Below are positions 48,691-57,970 of a stretch of 64,000 nucleotides of DNA, piece after piece (within the stretch, counting starts at the first letter, position 1; every line of letters begins with the position of its first letter). The position numbers and the translations under genes were made by a program. Origin of the DNA: Priestia aryabhattai B8W22 (GTDB taxonomy: Bacteria; Bacillota; Bacilli; Bacillales; Bacillaceae_H); assembly GCF_000956595.1 (NCBI RefSeq), contig NZ_JYOO01000011.1:62001-126000 (forward strand), written 5' to 3'. Under the pieces are notes generated by a model, which saw nothing but the letters and a program-made list of their open reading frames with translations, made no database searches and was not told where the DNA came from.

Positions 48691-49454
48691 TATTCATCAC
48701 CTACGCGGCGAATCTTAATATCACTTAATAATTCATTAATAACATGACCGCCCATAATTAAGCCTGCTACAGATGGAACAAAAGCATTAGAAGATGGAGG
48801 CATTTTCGCTTTGCGAATTTGCGCTTGATCATTTCCTACTTCTTTGCGAACTTCTTCGCGAATAACGATTGGACGTTCATCAGAAAAAACGACGTTAATT
48901 CCTTTGCGAATTCCTTCTTTACGCAGACGAGTACGCACAACTTTTGCAATCGGATCTGTATGCGTCTTTGAAATGTCTGCAATTTTAAAACGTGTTGGGT
49001 CCATTTTATTGGCAGCACCCATACTTGAAATGATCGGGATATCACGTTTTAGACATTCTTTCATTAAGTGAATTTTATACGAAATGGTATCAGATGCATC
49101 CACTACGAAGTCCGGTTTATAGCTAAAGAACTCTTCATACGTTTCTTCTGTATAAAACATTTGCAAAGAAACGACGTCACAGTCTGGATTAATGTCTAAA
49201 ATACGCTGTTTCATTAATTCTGTCTTAGGCTGTCCTACCGTAGAAAGCAGCGCGTGAATTTGACGGTTGACATTTGTAATATCAACATCGTCTTTATCTA
49301 CAAGAATTAAACGCCCTACTCCTGAGCGAGCCAAAGCTTCAGCAGAAAATGATCCTACTCCTCCTATCCCTAAAATAGCAACTGTGCTGCCTTTTAAAGT
49401 AGCTAGCCCTTCTTTTCCTATCGCCAGTTCATTACGCGAAAACTGATGCAACAT
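48690..49454 (-). CDS. tcdA: tRNA threonylcarbamoyladenosine dehydratase TcdA
   Basis: E1-like enzyme that turns t6A37 of tRNA into its cyclic form (YrvM in B. subtilis; CsdL family). MLHQFSRNELAIGKEG opens the protein; ATP site GIGGVGSFSAEALARSGVG and catalytic region VVDASDTISYK are clear. 254 residues. ATG at 49454 with GAGGAG; an earlier codon lacks support. It lies downstream of 6S RNA on the same strand, as B. subtilis yrvM does. Confidence 0.93.
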   Translation of the reverse strand: MLHQFSRNELAIGKEGLATLKGSTVAILGIGGVGSFSAEALARSGVGRLILVDKDDVDITNVNRQIHALLSTVGQPKTELMKQRILDINPDCDVVSLQMFYTEETYEEFFSYKPDFVVDASDTISYKIHLMKECLKRDIPIISSMGAANKMDPTRFKIADISKTHTDPIAKVVRTRLRKEGIRKGINVVFSDERPIVIREEVRKEVGNDQAQIRKAKMPPSSNAFVPSVAGLIMGGHVINELLSDIKIRRVGDE

Positions 49455-49571
49455 GTTAAAACACTCCTCTATTAAATACACCAACGTGTATGATTAATTC
49501 AAATAAACAACGAAATTGACTATATCATATTTTTAGCAAAACGAACATCAGCATTCGTTATTTCTCCATAA

Positions 49572-49807
49572 AAAAACTCTATGCAAATCATTACATAGAG
49601 GATTTCTTATATGTATGCTAGTCCCGATCGTGCCGTCTCGAGTGCCTTCGTTTTGAACCCGCTCTCGGCAGGTGGGTGCTCTGCTTTAACCATTGTAAGT
49701 CCTCGAGATGAGGCATGTACGCTCGTTAAAAACTCCGAGCTCCCAAGCAAAAAATTGTTCGGTCAAAACTGGATTAAGGACGAACACATCAGGACTATTT
49801 AGTTCTT
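49572..49807 (-). ncRNA. ssrS: 6S RNA (SsrS-type), between aspS and tcdA
   Basis: The gap between tcdA and aspS holds no gene but a transcript-like unit on the minus strand. The promoter is TTGCAA/17/TAAGAT (49842-49814), giving a start near 49807. The 5' part (TAGTCCTGATGTGTTCG) pairs with the 3' part (CGTGCCGATC-like, ending CGGGACTA) in a long closing stem with G-U pairs, leaving a large central bulge. A terminator (49570-49601) ends it. B. subtilis 6S-1 RNA (bsrA) lies at this same place. It binds RNA polymerase holoenzyme. Confidence 0.85.
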
Positions 49808-49813
49808 GAAAGT

Positions 49814-49842
49814 ATCTTATCACAGAAAAAATCACTTTGCAA
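49814..49842 (-). promoter_or_regulatory. Sigma-A promoter of 6S RNA
   Basis: TTGCAA, 17 bases, TAAGAT on the minus strand, with an A start site about six bases past the -10. Confidence 0.75.
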
Positions 49843-49858
49843 TTAATAAGTAAAACAA

Positions 49859-49899
49859 AAAAATCGAGCCTGTCGTCTTCAAGTGACAGGCTCGATTTA
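49859..49899 (-). terminator. aspS terminator
   Basis: AAATCGAGCCTGTC / GACAGGCTCGATTT, a 14-bp perfect stem with a ten-base loop and flanking A and T runs. Confidence 0.92.
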
Positions 49900-49916
49900 A
49901 CAGACAGTTCAATCGA

Positions 49917-51698
49917 TTACGCTTCTGTTTTTTGCTTTTTTACCTGCAAATGCAGCTCATTTAATTGCGCTTCACTTACTTCACCAGGTGCGTTCGTTAA
50001 TAGACAGCTTGCACTCGCTGTTTTAGGGAAGGCAATTGTATCGCGCAAGTTTGTGCGTCCTGCTAAAAGCATAACCAAACGGTCAAGACCTAACGCAATT
50101 CCGCCGTGAGGAGGAGTACCGTATTCAAATGCTTCAAGTAAGAAACCGAACTGCTCATATGCTTCTTCTAATGTAAATCCAAGCGTTTTAAACATTTTTT
50201 CTTGAATATCACGCTCATAAATACGTAAAGATCCTCCGCCAAGTTCGTAACCATTCAATACTAAGTCATATGCTTGTGCACGGACTTGTCCAGGATCGCT
50301 TTCTAACATTGGTAAATCTTCACGAACTGGCATTGTGAATGGATGATGAGCCGCGTAGTAACGGTTGTCTTCTTCGTCATGCTCAAGAAGAGGCCAATCT
50401 GTTACCCATAGGAAGTTAAATTTCGTTTCATCAATAATCCCTTGTTCTTTTGCAAGCTTTAGACGAAGAGCGCCAAGTGCATCTGCTACAACTGACTTTT
50501 TATCAGCTACAAATAAAAGTAAATCTCCTTCTTCCGTTTGAAGAGCTTCAGCAAATTGCTTTTGCTCATCTTCGTTGAAGAATTTTGCAATCGGTCCTTT
50601 TAAGCCGTCTGCTTCAACTTTCAGCCATGCTAACCCTTTAGCACCGTAAATTTTCACGAACTCTGTTAGAGCATCGATATCTTTACGTGAATAGCTAGAA
50701 GCGGCACCTTTTACGTTAATCGCTTTTACTTCTCCGCCGTTTTCAACTGCTGCGCTAAATACTTTGAACCCGCAGTCTTTCACAAGCTCTGATAAGTTAA
50801 CTAGCTCCATTTCAAAACGTGTATCCGGCTTATCTGAACCGTAGCGGCTCATCGCTTCATCATATGACATGCGCGGGAAAGGCGTCGTTACATCTAAGTC
50901 CTTTACGCGCTTCATTACTTTAGACATCATTTCTTCCGTCATTGTCATGATGTCCTCTTGAGATAAAAATGATGTTTCAATATCGATTTGAGTAAATTCA
51001 GGCTGACGATCTGCACGCAAGTCCTCATCACGGAAACAGCGAGCAATTTGATAATAACGCTCAACTCCGCTTACCATTAGCAGCTGCTTAAAGATTTGCG
51101 GTGATTGAGGAAGAGCATAAAACTCCCCTTCGTGCACGCGGCTTGGCACAAGATAATCACGTGCGCCTTCTGGCGTACTTTTCGTTAAAATAGGTGTTTC
51201 AACATCTAAAAAGTCATTTTGATCTAAGAAATCACGAATTGTTTTTGTAATGTCATTGCGCATTTTAAGCGTGTTAAACATCTCAGAACGTCGAAGGTCT
51301 AAATAACGATATTTTAATCGAACATCTTCTGATACTTCCGTTTGATCCGCAATGGCAAAAGGAGGTGTTTTCGCTTTGTTTAACACCGTAATCTGCTCAG
51401 CATGAACTTCAATTTTACCTGTTTTTAAGTTCGGGTTAACGGTTCCCTCTTCACGAGCTACAACAGTTCCTTGCACTTCCAGTACGAATTCATTACGTAC
51501 ATCTTCAGCAATTTTTAGAGCTTCAGCAGATTTTTCAGGATTAAATACAACTTGTACAACTCCGCCGCGGTCGCGTAAATCAATAAAGATTAATCCCCCT
51601 AAATCACGGCGTTTTTGAACCCATCCTTTTAATAGAACTGTTTCGCCAGTTGCTTGTTCTGTTACATCTCCACAGTAGTATGAACGTTTTGTCATCAT
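49917..51698 (-). CDS. aspS: Aspartyl-tRNA synthetase
   Basis: Class II synthetase for tRNA-Asp, 593 residues. OB-fold anticodon domain ([20 protein letters not shown]), catalytic motifs ([44 protein letters not shown]), bacterial insertion domain, and motif 3 [13 protein letters not shown]. Two adjacent ATGs are possible starts; the second lies at better distance from the GGGGG motif. It is 9 bases after hisS, so both share the T-box. Confidence 0.97.
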   Translation of the reverse strand: MMTKRSYYCGDVTEQATGETVLLKGWVQKRRDLGGLIFIDLRDRGGVVQVVFNPEKSAEALKIAEDVRNEFVLEVQGTVVAREEGTVNPNLKTGKIEVHAEQITVLNKAKTPPFAIADQTEVSEDVRLKYRYLDLRRSEMFNTLKMRNDITKTIRDFLDQNDFLDVETPILTKSTPEGARDYLVPSRVHEGEFYALPQSPQIFKQLLMVSGVERYYQIARCFRDEDLRADRQPEFTQIDIETSFLSQEDIMTMTEEMMSKVMKRVKDLDVTTPFPRMSYDEAMSRYGSDKPDTRFEMELVNLSELVKDCGFKVFSAAVENGGEVKAINVKGAASSYSRKDIDALTEFVKIYGAKGLAWLKVEADGLKGPIAKFFNEDEQKQFAEALQTEEGDLLLFVADKKSVVADALGALRLKLAKEQGIIDETKFNFLWVTDWPLLEHDEEDNRYYAAHHPFTMPVREDLPMLESDPGQVRAQAYDLVLNGYELGGGSLRIYERDIQEKMFKTLGFTLEEAYEQFGFLLEAFEYGTPPHGGIALGLDRLVMLLAGRTNLRDTIAFPKTASASCLLTNAPGEVSEAQLNELHLQVKKQKTEA

Positions 51699-51707
51699 GG
51701 TTCCCCC

Positions 51708-52976
51708 TTATACTTGTTCTTGCAAATAGCTGACCAATTGATCAATTGATACTTCTTGCTGTTCGCCAGATTCCATATTCTTTACGTTTACAACTTGTTT
51801 TGCTAGCTCATCTTCACCTAGAACAACAACAAATTTTGCTTGTACACGATCCGCTGCTTTGAACTGAGCTTTCATTTTTTTATCTTGGTAATCTTTATCG
51901 GCTACAAAGCCTGCACGTCGAAGCGTATTTACAATTGAAACGGATTTTTCTTTCGCTTCATCGCCCATTGTCACTACATAGCAATCTACGCCTGTTTCTA
52001 CCGGAAGCTCAATTCCTTCTGCTTCCAATGCAGATAATAAGCGTTCAATACTTAAAGCGAATCCGATACCCGGTGTTTCAGGTCCGCCGATTTCTTGAAT
52101 CAGCCCATTATAACGGCCTCCGCCGCAAAGAGTTGTAATGGCGCCAAACCCTTCTGCTTCACTCATTAGTTCAAACGCTGTGTGATTATAATAATCTAAC
52201 CCGCGGACTAGCGTCGGATCTACAACATAGTCAATGTCTAAATCACTTAAGTACTGCTGTACTTTTTCAAAATATTCTTTTGAATAGTCGTTTAAATAAT
52301 CAAGAATAGACGGCGCTGTAGCCATCAGTTCATGGTCACGATCTTTTTTACAGTCTAAAATACGAAGAGGGTTTTTCTCCAATCGGCTTTGACAGTCGCT
52401 GCAAAACTCTCCGATGCGAGGTGCAAAGTGATCGATAAGCGCTTGACGGTGAGCTTGACGACTTTCCGTATCTCCTAAACTGTTAACAACCAGCTTTAAT
52501 TTTTTCAATCCAAGCGATTGGTAAAAGCTCATTAACAGGGCAAGAACTTCAGCATCGATAGCTGGATCGTTTACCCCTAATGCTTCTACGCCAAACTGAA
52601 CGAATTGACGGAAACGTCCCGCTTGAGGTCGTTCATAGCGAAACATAGGACCGATATAAAACAGCTTTGTTGGCTGCGTTGGATTTCCAAACATTTTATT
52701 TGAAACAAATGATCGTCCAACTGCAGCTGTTCCTTCTGGACGAAGCGTTAAGCTGCGGTCACCTCGATCTTTAAATGTGTACATTTCTTTTTGTACGATA
52801 TCCGTTGTTTCTCCCACTCCGCGCAAAAATAATTCAGTGTGTTCAAACATTGGTGTACGAATTTCTTGGTAGTTGAACGCACGGCAGATTTCTCTTGCTC
52901 GCTGTTCAACAAACTGCCAATATTCTACTTTGCCCGGTAAAATATCTTGTGTGCCTCTAGGTATTTGAACTGACAT
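51708..52976 (-). CDS. hisS: Histidyl-tRNA synthetase
   Basis: Class II synthetase for tRNA-His, 422 residues. [10 protein letters not shown] opens the protein, motif 2 [23 protein letters not shown], the histidine-A loop region [14 protein letters not shown], motif 3 [13 protein letters not shown], and a C-terminal anticodon domain. GGAGG precedes the ATG. First of hisS-aspS; a T-box lies upstream. Confidence 0.97.
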   Translation of the reverse strand: MSVQIPRGTQDILPGKVEYWQFVEQRAREICRAFNYQEIRTPMFEHTELFLRGVGETTDIVQKEMYTFKDRGDRSLTLRPEGTAAVGRSFVSNKMFGNPTQPTKLFYIGPMFRYERPQAGRFRQFVQFGVEALGVNDPAIDAEVLALLMSFYQSLGLKKLKLVVNSLGDTESRQAHRQALIDHFAPRIGEFCSDCQSRLEKNPLRILDCKKDRDHELMATAPSILDYLNDYSKEYFEKVQQYLSDLDIDYVVDPTLVRGLDYYNHTAFELMSEAEGFGAITTLCGGGRYNGLIQEIGGPETPGIGFALSIERLLSALEAEGIELPVETGVDCYVVTMGDEAKEKSVSIVNTLRRAGFVADKDYQDKKMKAQFKAADRVQAKFVVVLGEDELAKQVVNVKNMESGEQQEVSIDQLVSYLQEQV

Positions 52977-53013
52977 AACGTGATATGCCTCCTATATTTA
53001 AAATTTACAATAC

Positions 53014-53278
53014 AAAAAACTCTCGCCTCTACTATTTTTCCATAGTAGGGACGAGAGTTAATCTCACGTGGTACCACCCTAATTGAAACATATGACATGT
53101 TTCCACTCATTTCGTTAACGCACGAACACGTTCATCTCCTACTAAGTTTCCCTTTTCAGAGTGAAGCCTCCTGAGTGTTCTTTCATAAAGTCATCATGTA
53201 GAAATGCTTTCAGCCTAAGACATTTCCTCTCTAGCCATGTGTCATCTTTACTACTTTTCTCGATCTTTGGCTTATCAA
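53014..53278 (-). promoter_or_regulatory. T-box riboswitch upstream of hisS-aspS
   Basis: T-box core AGGGTGGTACCACGTG on the minus strand at 53080-53065. Terminator hairpin 53018-53061 (AACTCTC / GAGAGTT with long inner stem and T run). Stem I lies upstream, with a CAC (histidine) specifier candidate after GAA near 53180. The terminator arm sequence ends in GGGACGAGAGTT, as in the alaS T-box. Confidence 0.88.
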
Positions 53279-53363
53279 TATAAAAATGTTATACATTCAT
53301 TTTAATTTAGCAATTGCTTTCTATATTACGAATGAAATGAGCAGTTGTCAAGCACCTTTCATG

Positions 53364-53540
53364 TTAAGAGCGGTCTAATTGTTTTCTTAGTTTCTGAATA
53401 TCTCGAAGCGTTAAACCAAATTCAGAAGCCAATTCAAGGGATGAAGCTTCACTTTCTCTATCAATAAAATCATGAAAATGAATGCCGAATACCGGATTTG
53501 CCTGCTGAAATGATTGTTCACCTTTTTCACTAAACTTCAT
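53364..53540 (-). CDS. yrzK: Small YrzK-like protein with helix-turn-helix character
   Basis: A 58-residue protein, MKFSEKGEQSFQQANPVFG onward, with a C-terminal stretch LASEFGLTLRDIQKLRKQLDRS that looks like a helix-turn-helix. It lies between the hisS T-box and the amidase, the place of yrzK in B. subtilis. GGAGGAAGAAAC precedes the ATG. Function unknown; the name is by position and general resemblance. Confidence 0.7.
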   Translation of the reverse strand: MKFSEKGEQSFQQANPVFGIHFHDFIDRESEASSLELASEFGLTLRDIQKLRKQLDRS

Positions 53541-53673
53541 TGTTTCTTCCTCCCTGCATACACTTACTTATCCTTTTATTAGCATTTCCCAAAAAAGATG
53601 TTTTTACATAAGAGAAAGGATTTTTTTTATTTTCATCGAATACTCTATTTGGTTATAAAAAGGAGGTCTATCT

Positions 53674-54591
53674 ATTCGCCATCTAAACATGAAGTCTGTA
53701 TCTGTTTTGGCTGCAAGTATCCTTTTGTTACTGTGCTCTTCCTCATTTGAGCGCCCAAACATACCGGTGCATCACCCCATTGTTGTAACAGCTGACTCTC
53801 TTCATGTACGCAGCGGTCCAGGACGTTCATTTTCAATTACAAATAAATTGACGAAGAATACGAGACTATCCGTTTCAGACCGTCAAGGAGATTGGTATTA
53901 TGTAGAAAGCTCGAACATTCAAGGCTGGGTGTTTAAAAAATTCACGAAAACAGTAGCGCTCCGCAGCGTTCAGCCTAGCATGCAAGTAGCGCAGCGCCAG
54001 CCTGTTTATACGCTGAGTAAAAGTTTGCAGCATCTAAAGAGCAAAACCATTATTATTGATGCAGGCCATGGAGGAAAAGATAAAGGAGCCATCGGGACAC
54101 AGGGCACATATGAAAAAGACCTCACTCTCCGAACAGCGCTTATTTTACAAGACAAACTTCAAAAAGAAGGCGCACACGTCATTTTAACCCGCAGCCGTGA
54201 TGAGTACCTTCTACTTTCACAGCGCACGCTGCAATCGACTAAAGCAGATGCTTTTATAAGCATTCACTACAACAGTACAAACAGCTCACAGCTAACTGGC
54301 CTTATGACGTATTATTACCATCAGCATCAGGACAGTCCACTCACACATTCTATTCATCAGTCACTCATTGAACATGCAAAATTGAAAGACAAAGGAGAAC
54401 GATTTGGAAACTATTATGTTCTTCGCGAAAATACACGTCCGAGTACATTAATTGAACTGGGCTTTTTAAGCAACGAACGGGAAGAAACGTATATTAATTC
54501 CATCAGTTATCAGCAAATGATTACGTCCGCTATCGCTGAAGGATTAAATCACTATTTTCAAAACAAAGAAAAAACGCAGACTCATCTGTGA
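53674..54591 (+). CDS. N-acetylmuramoyl-L-alanine amidase with SH3b domain
   Basis: Secreted cell-wall hydrolase. Signal-like hydrophobic segment first, then one bacterial SH3 domain ([15 protein letters not shown] ... GWVFKKF), then an Amidase_3 catalytic domain with zinc ligands in [16 protein letters not shown], and [12 protein letters not shown] at the end. B. subtilis YrvJ is here but has more SH3 repeats (518 residues). The first ATG in frame (53689) is 23 bases from AAGGAGG, too far; an ATT at 53674 sits seven bases from it and is in frame, adding RHLN. I infer the rare ATT start. Confidence 0.88.
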   Translation: MRHLNMKSVSVLAASILLLLCSSSFERPNIPVHHPIVVTADSLHVRSGPGRSFSITNKLTKNTRLSVSDRQGDWYYVESSNIQGWVFKKFTKTVALRSVQPSMQVAQRQPVYTLSKSLQHLKSKTIIIDAGHGGKDKGAIGTQGTYEKDLTLRTALILQDKLQKEGAHVILTRSRDEYLLLSQRTLQSTKADAFISIHYNSTNSSQLTGLMTYYYHQHQDSPLTHSIHQSLIEHAKLKDKGERFGNYYVLRENTRPSTLIELGFLSNEREETYINSISYQQMITSAIAEGLNHYFQNKEKTQTHL

Positions 54592-54604
54592 GCCTGCGTT
54601 TTTT
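54568..54604. terminator. Terminator formed inside the coding ends of amidase and dtd
   Basis: AAAAAACGCAG-A-CTCA / TGAG-C-CTGCGTTTTTT with a four-base loop. The two genes converge and overlap by ten bases; the hairpin contains both C-terminal coding ends and both stops. Confidence 0.88.
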
Positions 54605-55043
54605 CTTTGCTTTCTACAATAAGTGTGACCGGTCCGTCATTTGTAAATGATACGTCCATCATTTCACCAAATGCGCCCGTTTCTACTCGAATATTTTTTT
54701 CTGATAATACTTTATTAAAATAGTTGTAAATCATTGCAGCATGATCTGGCCTAGCAGCTCCCATAAAGTTTGGTCTTCTGCCTTTTCGGCAATCTCCGTA
54801 CAGCGTAAATTGAGATACCGATAAAATTTCTCCTTCTACATCTAGAAGCGACAAATTCATTTTGCCGGACTCATCATCAAACACTCGCAAATTCACAATT
54901 TTATCCGCTACATACTCTGCATCAGCTTCAGTATCGTCATGGGTAATGCCCACTAAAAGCATGTATCCGTGCTTAATCTCACCGACCGTCTCGCCTGCAA
55001 CAGTTACTTTTGCATTCTTTGCTCTTTGTACGACTACTCTCAT
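54582..55043 (-). CDS. dtd: D-aminoacyl-tRNA deacylase
   Basis: Removes D-amino acids (and Gly from tRNA-Ala) from mischarged t[18 protein letters not shown] opens the fold; the [15 protein letters not shown] and Gly-cisPro-type [11 protein letters not shown] regions and the C-terminal [12 protein letters not shown] are typical of DTD. 153 residues. It follows rel by 15 bases, the conserved rel-dtd pair. Ends overlap the amidase gene. Confidence 0.95.
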   Translation of the reverse strand: MRVVVQRAKNAKVTVAGETVGEIKHGYMLLVGITHDDTEADAEYVADKIVNLRVFDDESGKMNLSLLDVEGEILSVSQFTLYGDCRKGRRPNFMGAARPDHAAMIYNYFNKVLSEKNIRVETGAFGEMMDVSFTNDGPVTLIVESKEKTQAHR

Positions 55044-55058
55044 GTATAACGACCTTTC

Positions 55059-57257
55059 TTAATGCATAATTCGACGCACAGAATAAATGTCTCGAAGCTG
55101 CTTAATGCGCTCGACCACTTTATGAAGATGACTGATGTTATGGATAGAAATTGACATATGAATCGTAGCCATTTTGTTTCGGTCCGATTTTCCTGAAACG
55201 GCTGAAATATTCGTTTTAGTCTCATTAACAACCTGCAGAACTTCATTTAGTAAGCCTCGACGGTCGTAGCCCGAAATTTCAATTTCCACGTTAAACTCTT
55301 TGCCTTCTTTAATATGTGTTTCCCACTCTACAGGAATAAGACGGCTTTCAGCATCATCTGTGTGAACGTTTAAACAATCTGCTCTATGAACAGATACTCC
55401 TCGCCCCTTTGTAATAAATCCAACAATCTCATCTCCAGGAACTGGATTACAGCACTTAGACAAGCGAATCAGCATATTATCTACACCCGGTACGATAACC
55501 CCGGAATCTTTTCGTTTATGCTGGCGAACACGCTTAGCTGCAGTGTCGCGTGCAATATCATCAATTTGGATCTCTTGTTCTTGATCGCGCTGCTTTCTCC
55601 ACTTCTCGGTTAAACGATTAGCTACTTGAGCGGCAGTTAATCCGTTATATCCAATAGCTGCATACATATCATCTTCATTTGAGAAATTAAACTTCTCCGC
55701 TACTCGTTTGATATTATCAGCTGTTAATACTTCTTTTAAGTCAAACTCCATTTGACGAATTTCTTTTTCAACCAGCTCTTTGCCTTTTTCAATATTTTCA
55801 TCGCGGCTTTGCTTTTTAAAGAATTGGCGAATTTTATTTTTAGCTTGAGACGTTTGAGCAAGCTTTAACCAGTCCTTGCTTGGACCATACGAATGCTTAG
55901 ACGTCAAAATTTCGATAATGTCCCCCGTTTTCAAACGGTAATCAAGCGTCACCATCTTGCCGTTGACTTTTGCTCCAATGGTTTTGTTTCCGATTTCAGA
56001 ATGAATACGATAGGAAAAATCAATTGGAACAGAACCTGAAGGAAGCTCAATGACGTCGCCTTTTGGCGTAAAAATGTAAACCATGTCAGAAAACAAATCA
56101 ACTTTTAGAGATTCCATAAACTCTTCTGCATCGTTTGCATCATTTTGAAATTCTAAAATTTCTCTAAACCACGTTAACTTTTCTTCAAATGAAGCATGCT
56201 CAGCTGTTTTTCCCTCTTTGTAAGCCCAGTGAGCAGCAATTCCATACTCAGCAATTTGGTGCATGTCAAATGTTCGAATTTGAACTTCTAACGGATCACC
56301 TTTTGGCCCGATAACCGTCGTATGAAGAGACTGGTACATATTTTGTTTTGGCATCGCAATATAATCTTTGAAACGTCCTGGCATTGGCTTCCAGCACGTG
56401 TGAATAATCCCTAACACCGCATAGCAGTCTTTAATGCTATTTACAATAATGCGCACAGCTAGTAAATCGTAAATTTCATTAAACTGCTTGTTTTGCAGTG
56501 CCATTTTACGATAAATGGAATAAATATGTTTTGGACGTCCTGAAATTTCAACTTTAATCGACACTTCATCTACCTGCTCACGAACTTCATCAATAACTTC
56601 AGCCAAATATTGCTCGCGTTCCGCACGCTTTTTCTTCATCAAATTGACAATGCGATAATATTGCTGAGGATTTAAGTAACGTAAAGCTGTATCTTCAAGC
56701 TCCCACTTAATTTTTGAAATACCAAGACGATGAGCAAGAGGAGCAAAAATTTCAAGCGTTTCATTTGAAATGCGTCGCTGCTTTTCCTGTGGTAAATGCT
56801 TTAGCGTACGCATGTTATGAAGACGATCCGCAAGTTTGATCAGTATGACTCGAATATCTTGAGCCATTGCCACAAACATCTTGCGGTGATTTTCAGCCTG
56901 CTGCTCTTCTTTAGACTTATATTTAATTTTCCCAAGTTTCGTTACACCGTCTACGAGCATTGCTACTTCTTCGTTAAAAGCTTTTTCTAAATCCTTTAGT
57001 GTTATCTCTGTATCTTCAACCACATCATGTAGAAATCCAGCTGCAATTGTTGCTGGATCCATATCTAGATCAACTAAAATTCCTGCGACTTGAATCGGGT
57101 GGATAATATATGGTTCACCCGACTTGCGATATTGTTCTTTGTGAGCTTCTTTTGCAAAATCATATGCTGTTTGTACAAAAGCCACGTCTTCTTCATTTAA
57201 ATATCGCTTCGTATTGTCAATGACCTGTTCCGCTGTTAGGACTTGCTCATTTGCCAT
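55059..57257 (-). CDS. relA: Bifunctional (p)ppGpp synthetase/hydrolase Rel
   Basis: Stringent-response enzyme that senses uncharged tRNA on ribosomes. Order: HD hydrolase domain (HDVVEDTE, residues near 80), synthetase domain ([31 protein letters not shown]), TGS domain ([16 protein letters not shown]), helical and CC/zinc region, and an ACT domain at the C-terminus. 732 residues with ATG at 57257 and AAAGGTG ahead. Both activities appear intact. apt lies 185 bases upstream. Confidence 0.97.
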   Translation of the reverse strand: MANEQVLTAEQVIDNTKRYLNEEDVAFVQTAYDFAKEAHKEQYRKSGEPYIIHPIQVAGILVDLDMDPATIAAGFLHDVVEDTEITLKDLEKAFNEEVAMLVDGVTKLGKIKYKSKEEQQAENHRKMFVAMAQDIRVILIKLADRLHNMRTLKHLPQEKQRRISNETLEIFAPLAHRLGISKIKWELEDTALRYLNPQQYYRIVNLMKKKRAEREQYLAEVIDEVREQVDEVSIKVEISGRPKHIYSIYRKMALQNKQFNEIYDLLAVRIIVNSIKDCYAVLGIIHTCWKPMPGRFKDYIAMPKQNMYQSLHTTVIGPKGDPLEVQIRTFDMHQIAEYGIAAHWAYKEGKTAEHASFEEKLTWFREILEFQNDANDAEEFMESLKVDLFSDMVYIFTPKGDVIELPSGSVPIDFSYRIHSEIGNKTIGAKVNGKMVTLDYRLKTGDIIEILTSKHSYGPSKDWLKLAQTSQAKNKIRQFFKKQSRDENIEKGKELVEKEIRQMEFDLKEVLTADNIKRVAEKFNFSNEDDMYAAIGYNGLTAAQVANRLTEKWRKQRDQEQEIQIDDIARDTAAKRVRQHKRKDSGVIVPGVDNMLIRLSKCCNPVPGDEIVGFITKGRGVSVHRADCLNVHTDDAESRLIPVEWETHIKEGKEFNVEIEISGYDRRGLLNEVLQVVNETKTNISAVSGKSDRNKMATIHMSISIHNISHLHKVVERIKQLRDIYSVRRIMH

Positions 57258-57394
57258 GAAATCACCTTTTATCAACTAGCATTTTTAATTCATATTGTAA
57301 CTATTATCTTGAAAAAATCCAAGGATGTAAAGCCTTTGCGTCTAATTTATGAAATTTACATCATTTCCATTTTACGTATTAACGTTTTTTAACG

Positions 57395-57427
57395 AAAAAA
57401 GAGCACCTGTATCAGGTACTCTTTTTT
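57395..57427 (-). terminator. apt terminator
   Basis: AAAAAAGAGCACCTG / CAGGTACTCTTTTTT stem with a three-base loop and T run, right after apt. It uncouples rel from apt. Confidence 0.88.
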
Positions 57428-57442
57428 ATGTGATCGTTCGTC

Positions 57443-57955
57443 TTAATACGTCATTAATGTGAATACATCGTAACCGTCTAGTTTGTCACGGCCGTCAAGG
57501 TAAGAAAGTTCAATTAAGAACGCAGCTCCAACAACAATTCCGCCTAATTCTTCGACAAGCTTAATTGTCGCTTCAATTGTACCGCCTGTTGCTAATAAAT
57601 CATCTGTAATCAACACGCGCTGACCTGGCTTAATTGCATCTTTATGAATCGTTAATACGTCTTTACCGTATTCTAAACCATAATCTACTTTGATTACTTC
57701 ACGCGGTAATTTTCCTTCTTTACGAACAGGTGCAAAGCCAATACCTAGCGCATATGCTACTGGACAACCAACGATAAATCCGCGAGCTTCCGGTCCTACG
57801 ATAATATCAACTTGTTTATCATTGGCATATTTTACAATCTCATCCGTTGCAGCACGGTATGCGTCACCGTTATCCATTAATGTTGAGATATCTTTAAATG
57901 TAATACCTGGTTTTGGCCAGTCAGGTACAATTGTAATATAATCTTTAAAATTCAT
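57443..57955 (-). CDS. apt: Adenine phosphoribosyltransferase
   Basis: Salvages adenine to AMP with [31 protein letters not shown] is typical; PRPP-binding motif [13 protein letters not shown] is intact; VGPEARGFI at the base loop. 170 residues. GAGGAGG precedes the ATG. Gap of 15 bases to recJ, so co-transcribed. With MtnN the adenine released from SAM cycle could be re-used. Confidence 0.96.
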   Translation of the reverse strand: MNFKDYITIVPDWPKPGITFKDISTLMDNGDAYRAATDEIVKYANDKQVDIIVGPEARGFIVGCPVAYALGIGFAPVRKEGKLPREVIKVDYGLEYGKDVLTIHKDAIKPGQRVLITDDLLATGGTIEATIKLVEELGGIVVGAAFLIELSYLDGRDKLDGYDVFTLMTY

Positions 57956-57970
57956 TCTAATGTTGCCTCC

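Noticed and set aside
49611-49802. 63-codon plus-strand frame in the tcdA-aspS gap
   Set aside because: The stretch is explained by 6S RNA on the other strand; the frame has no start signal.
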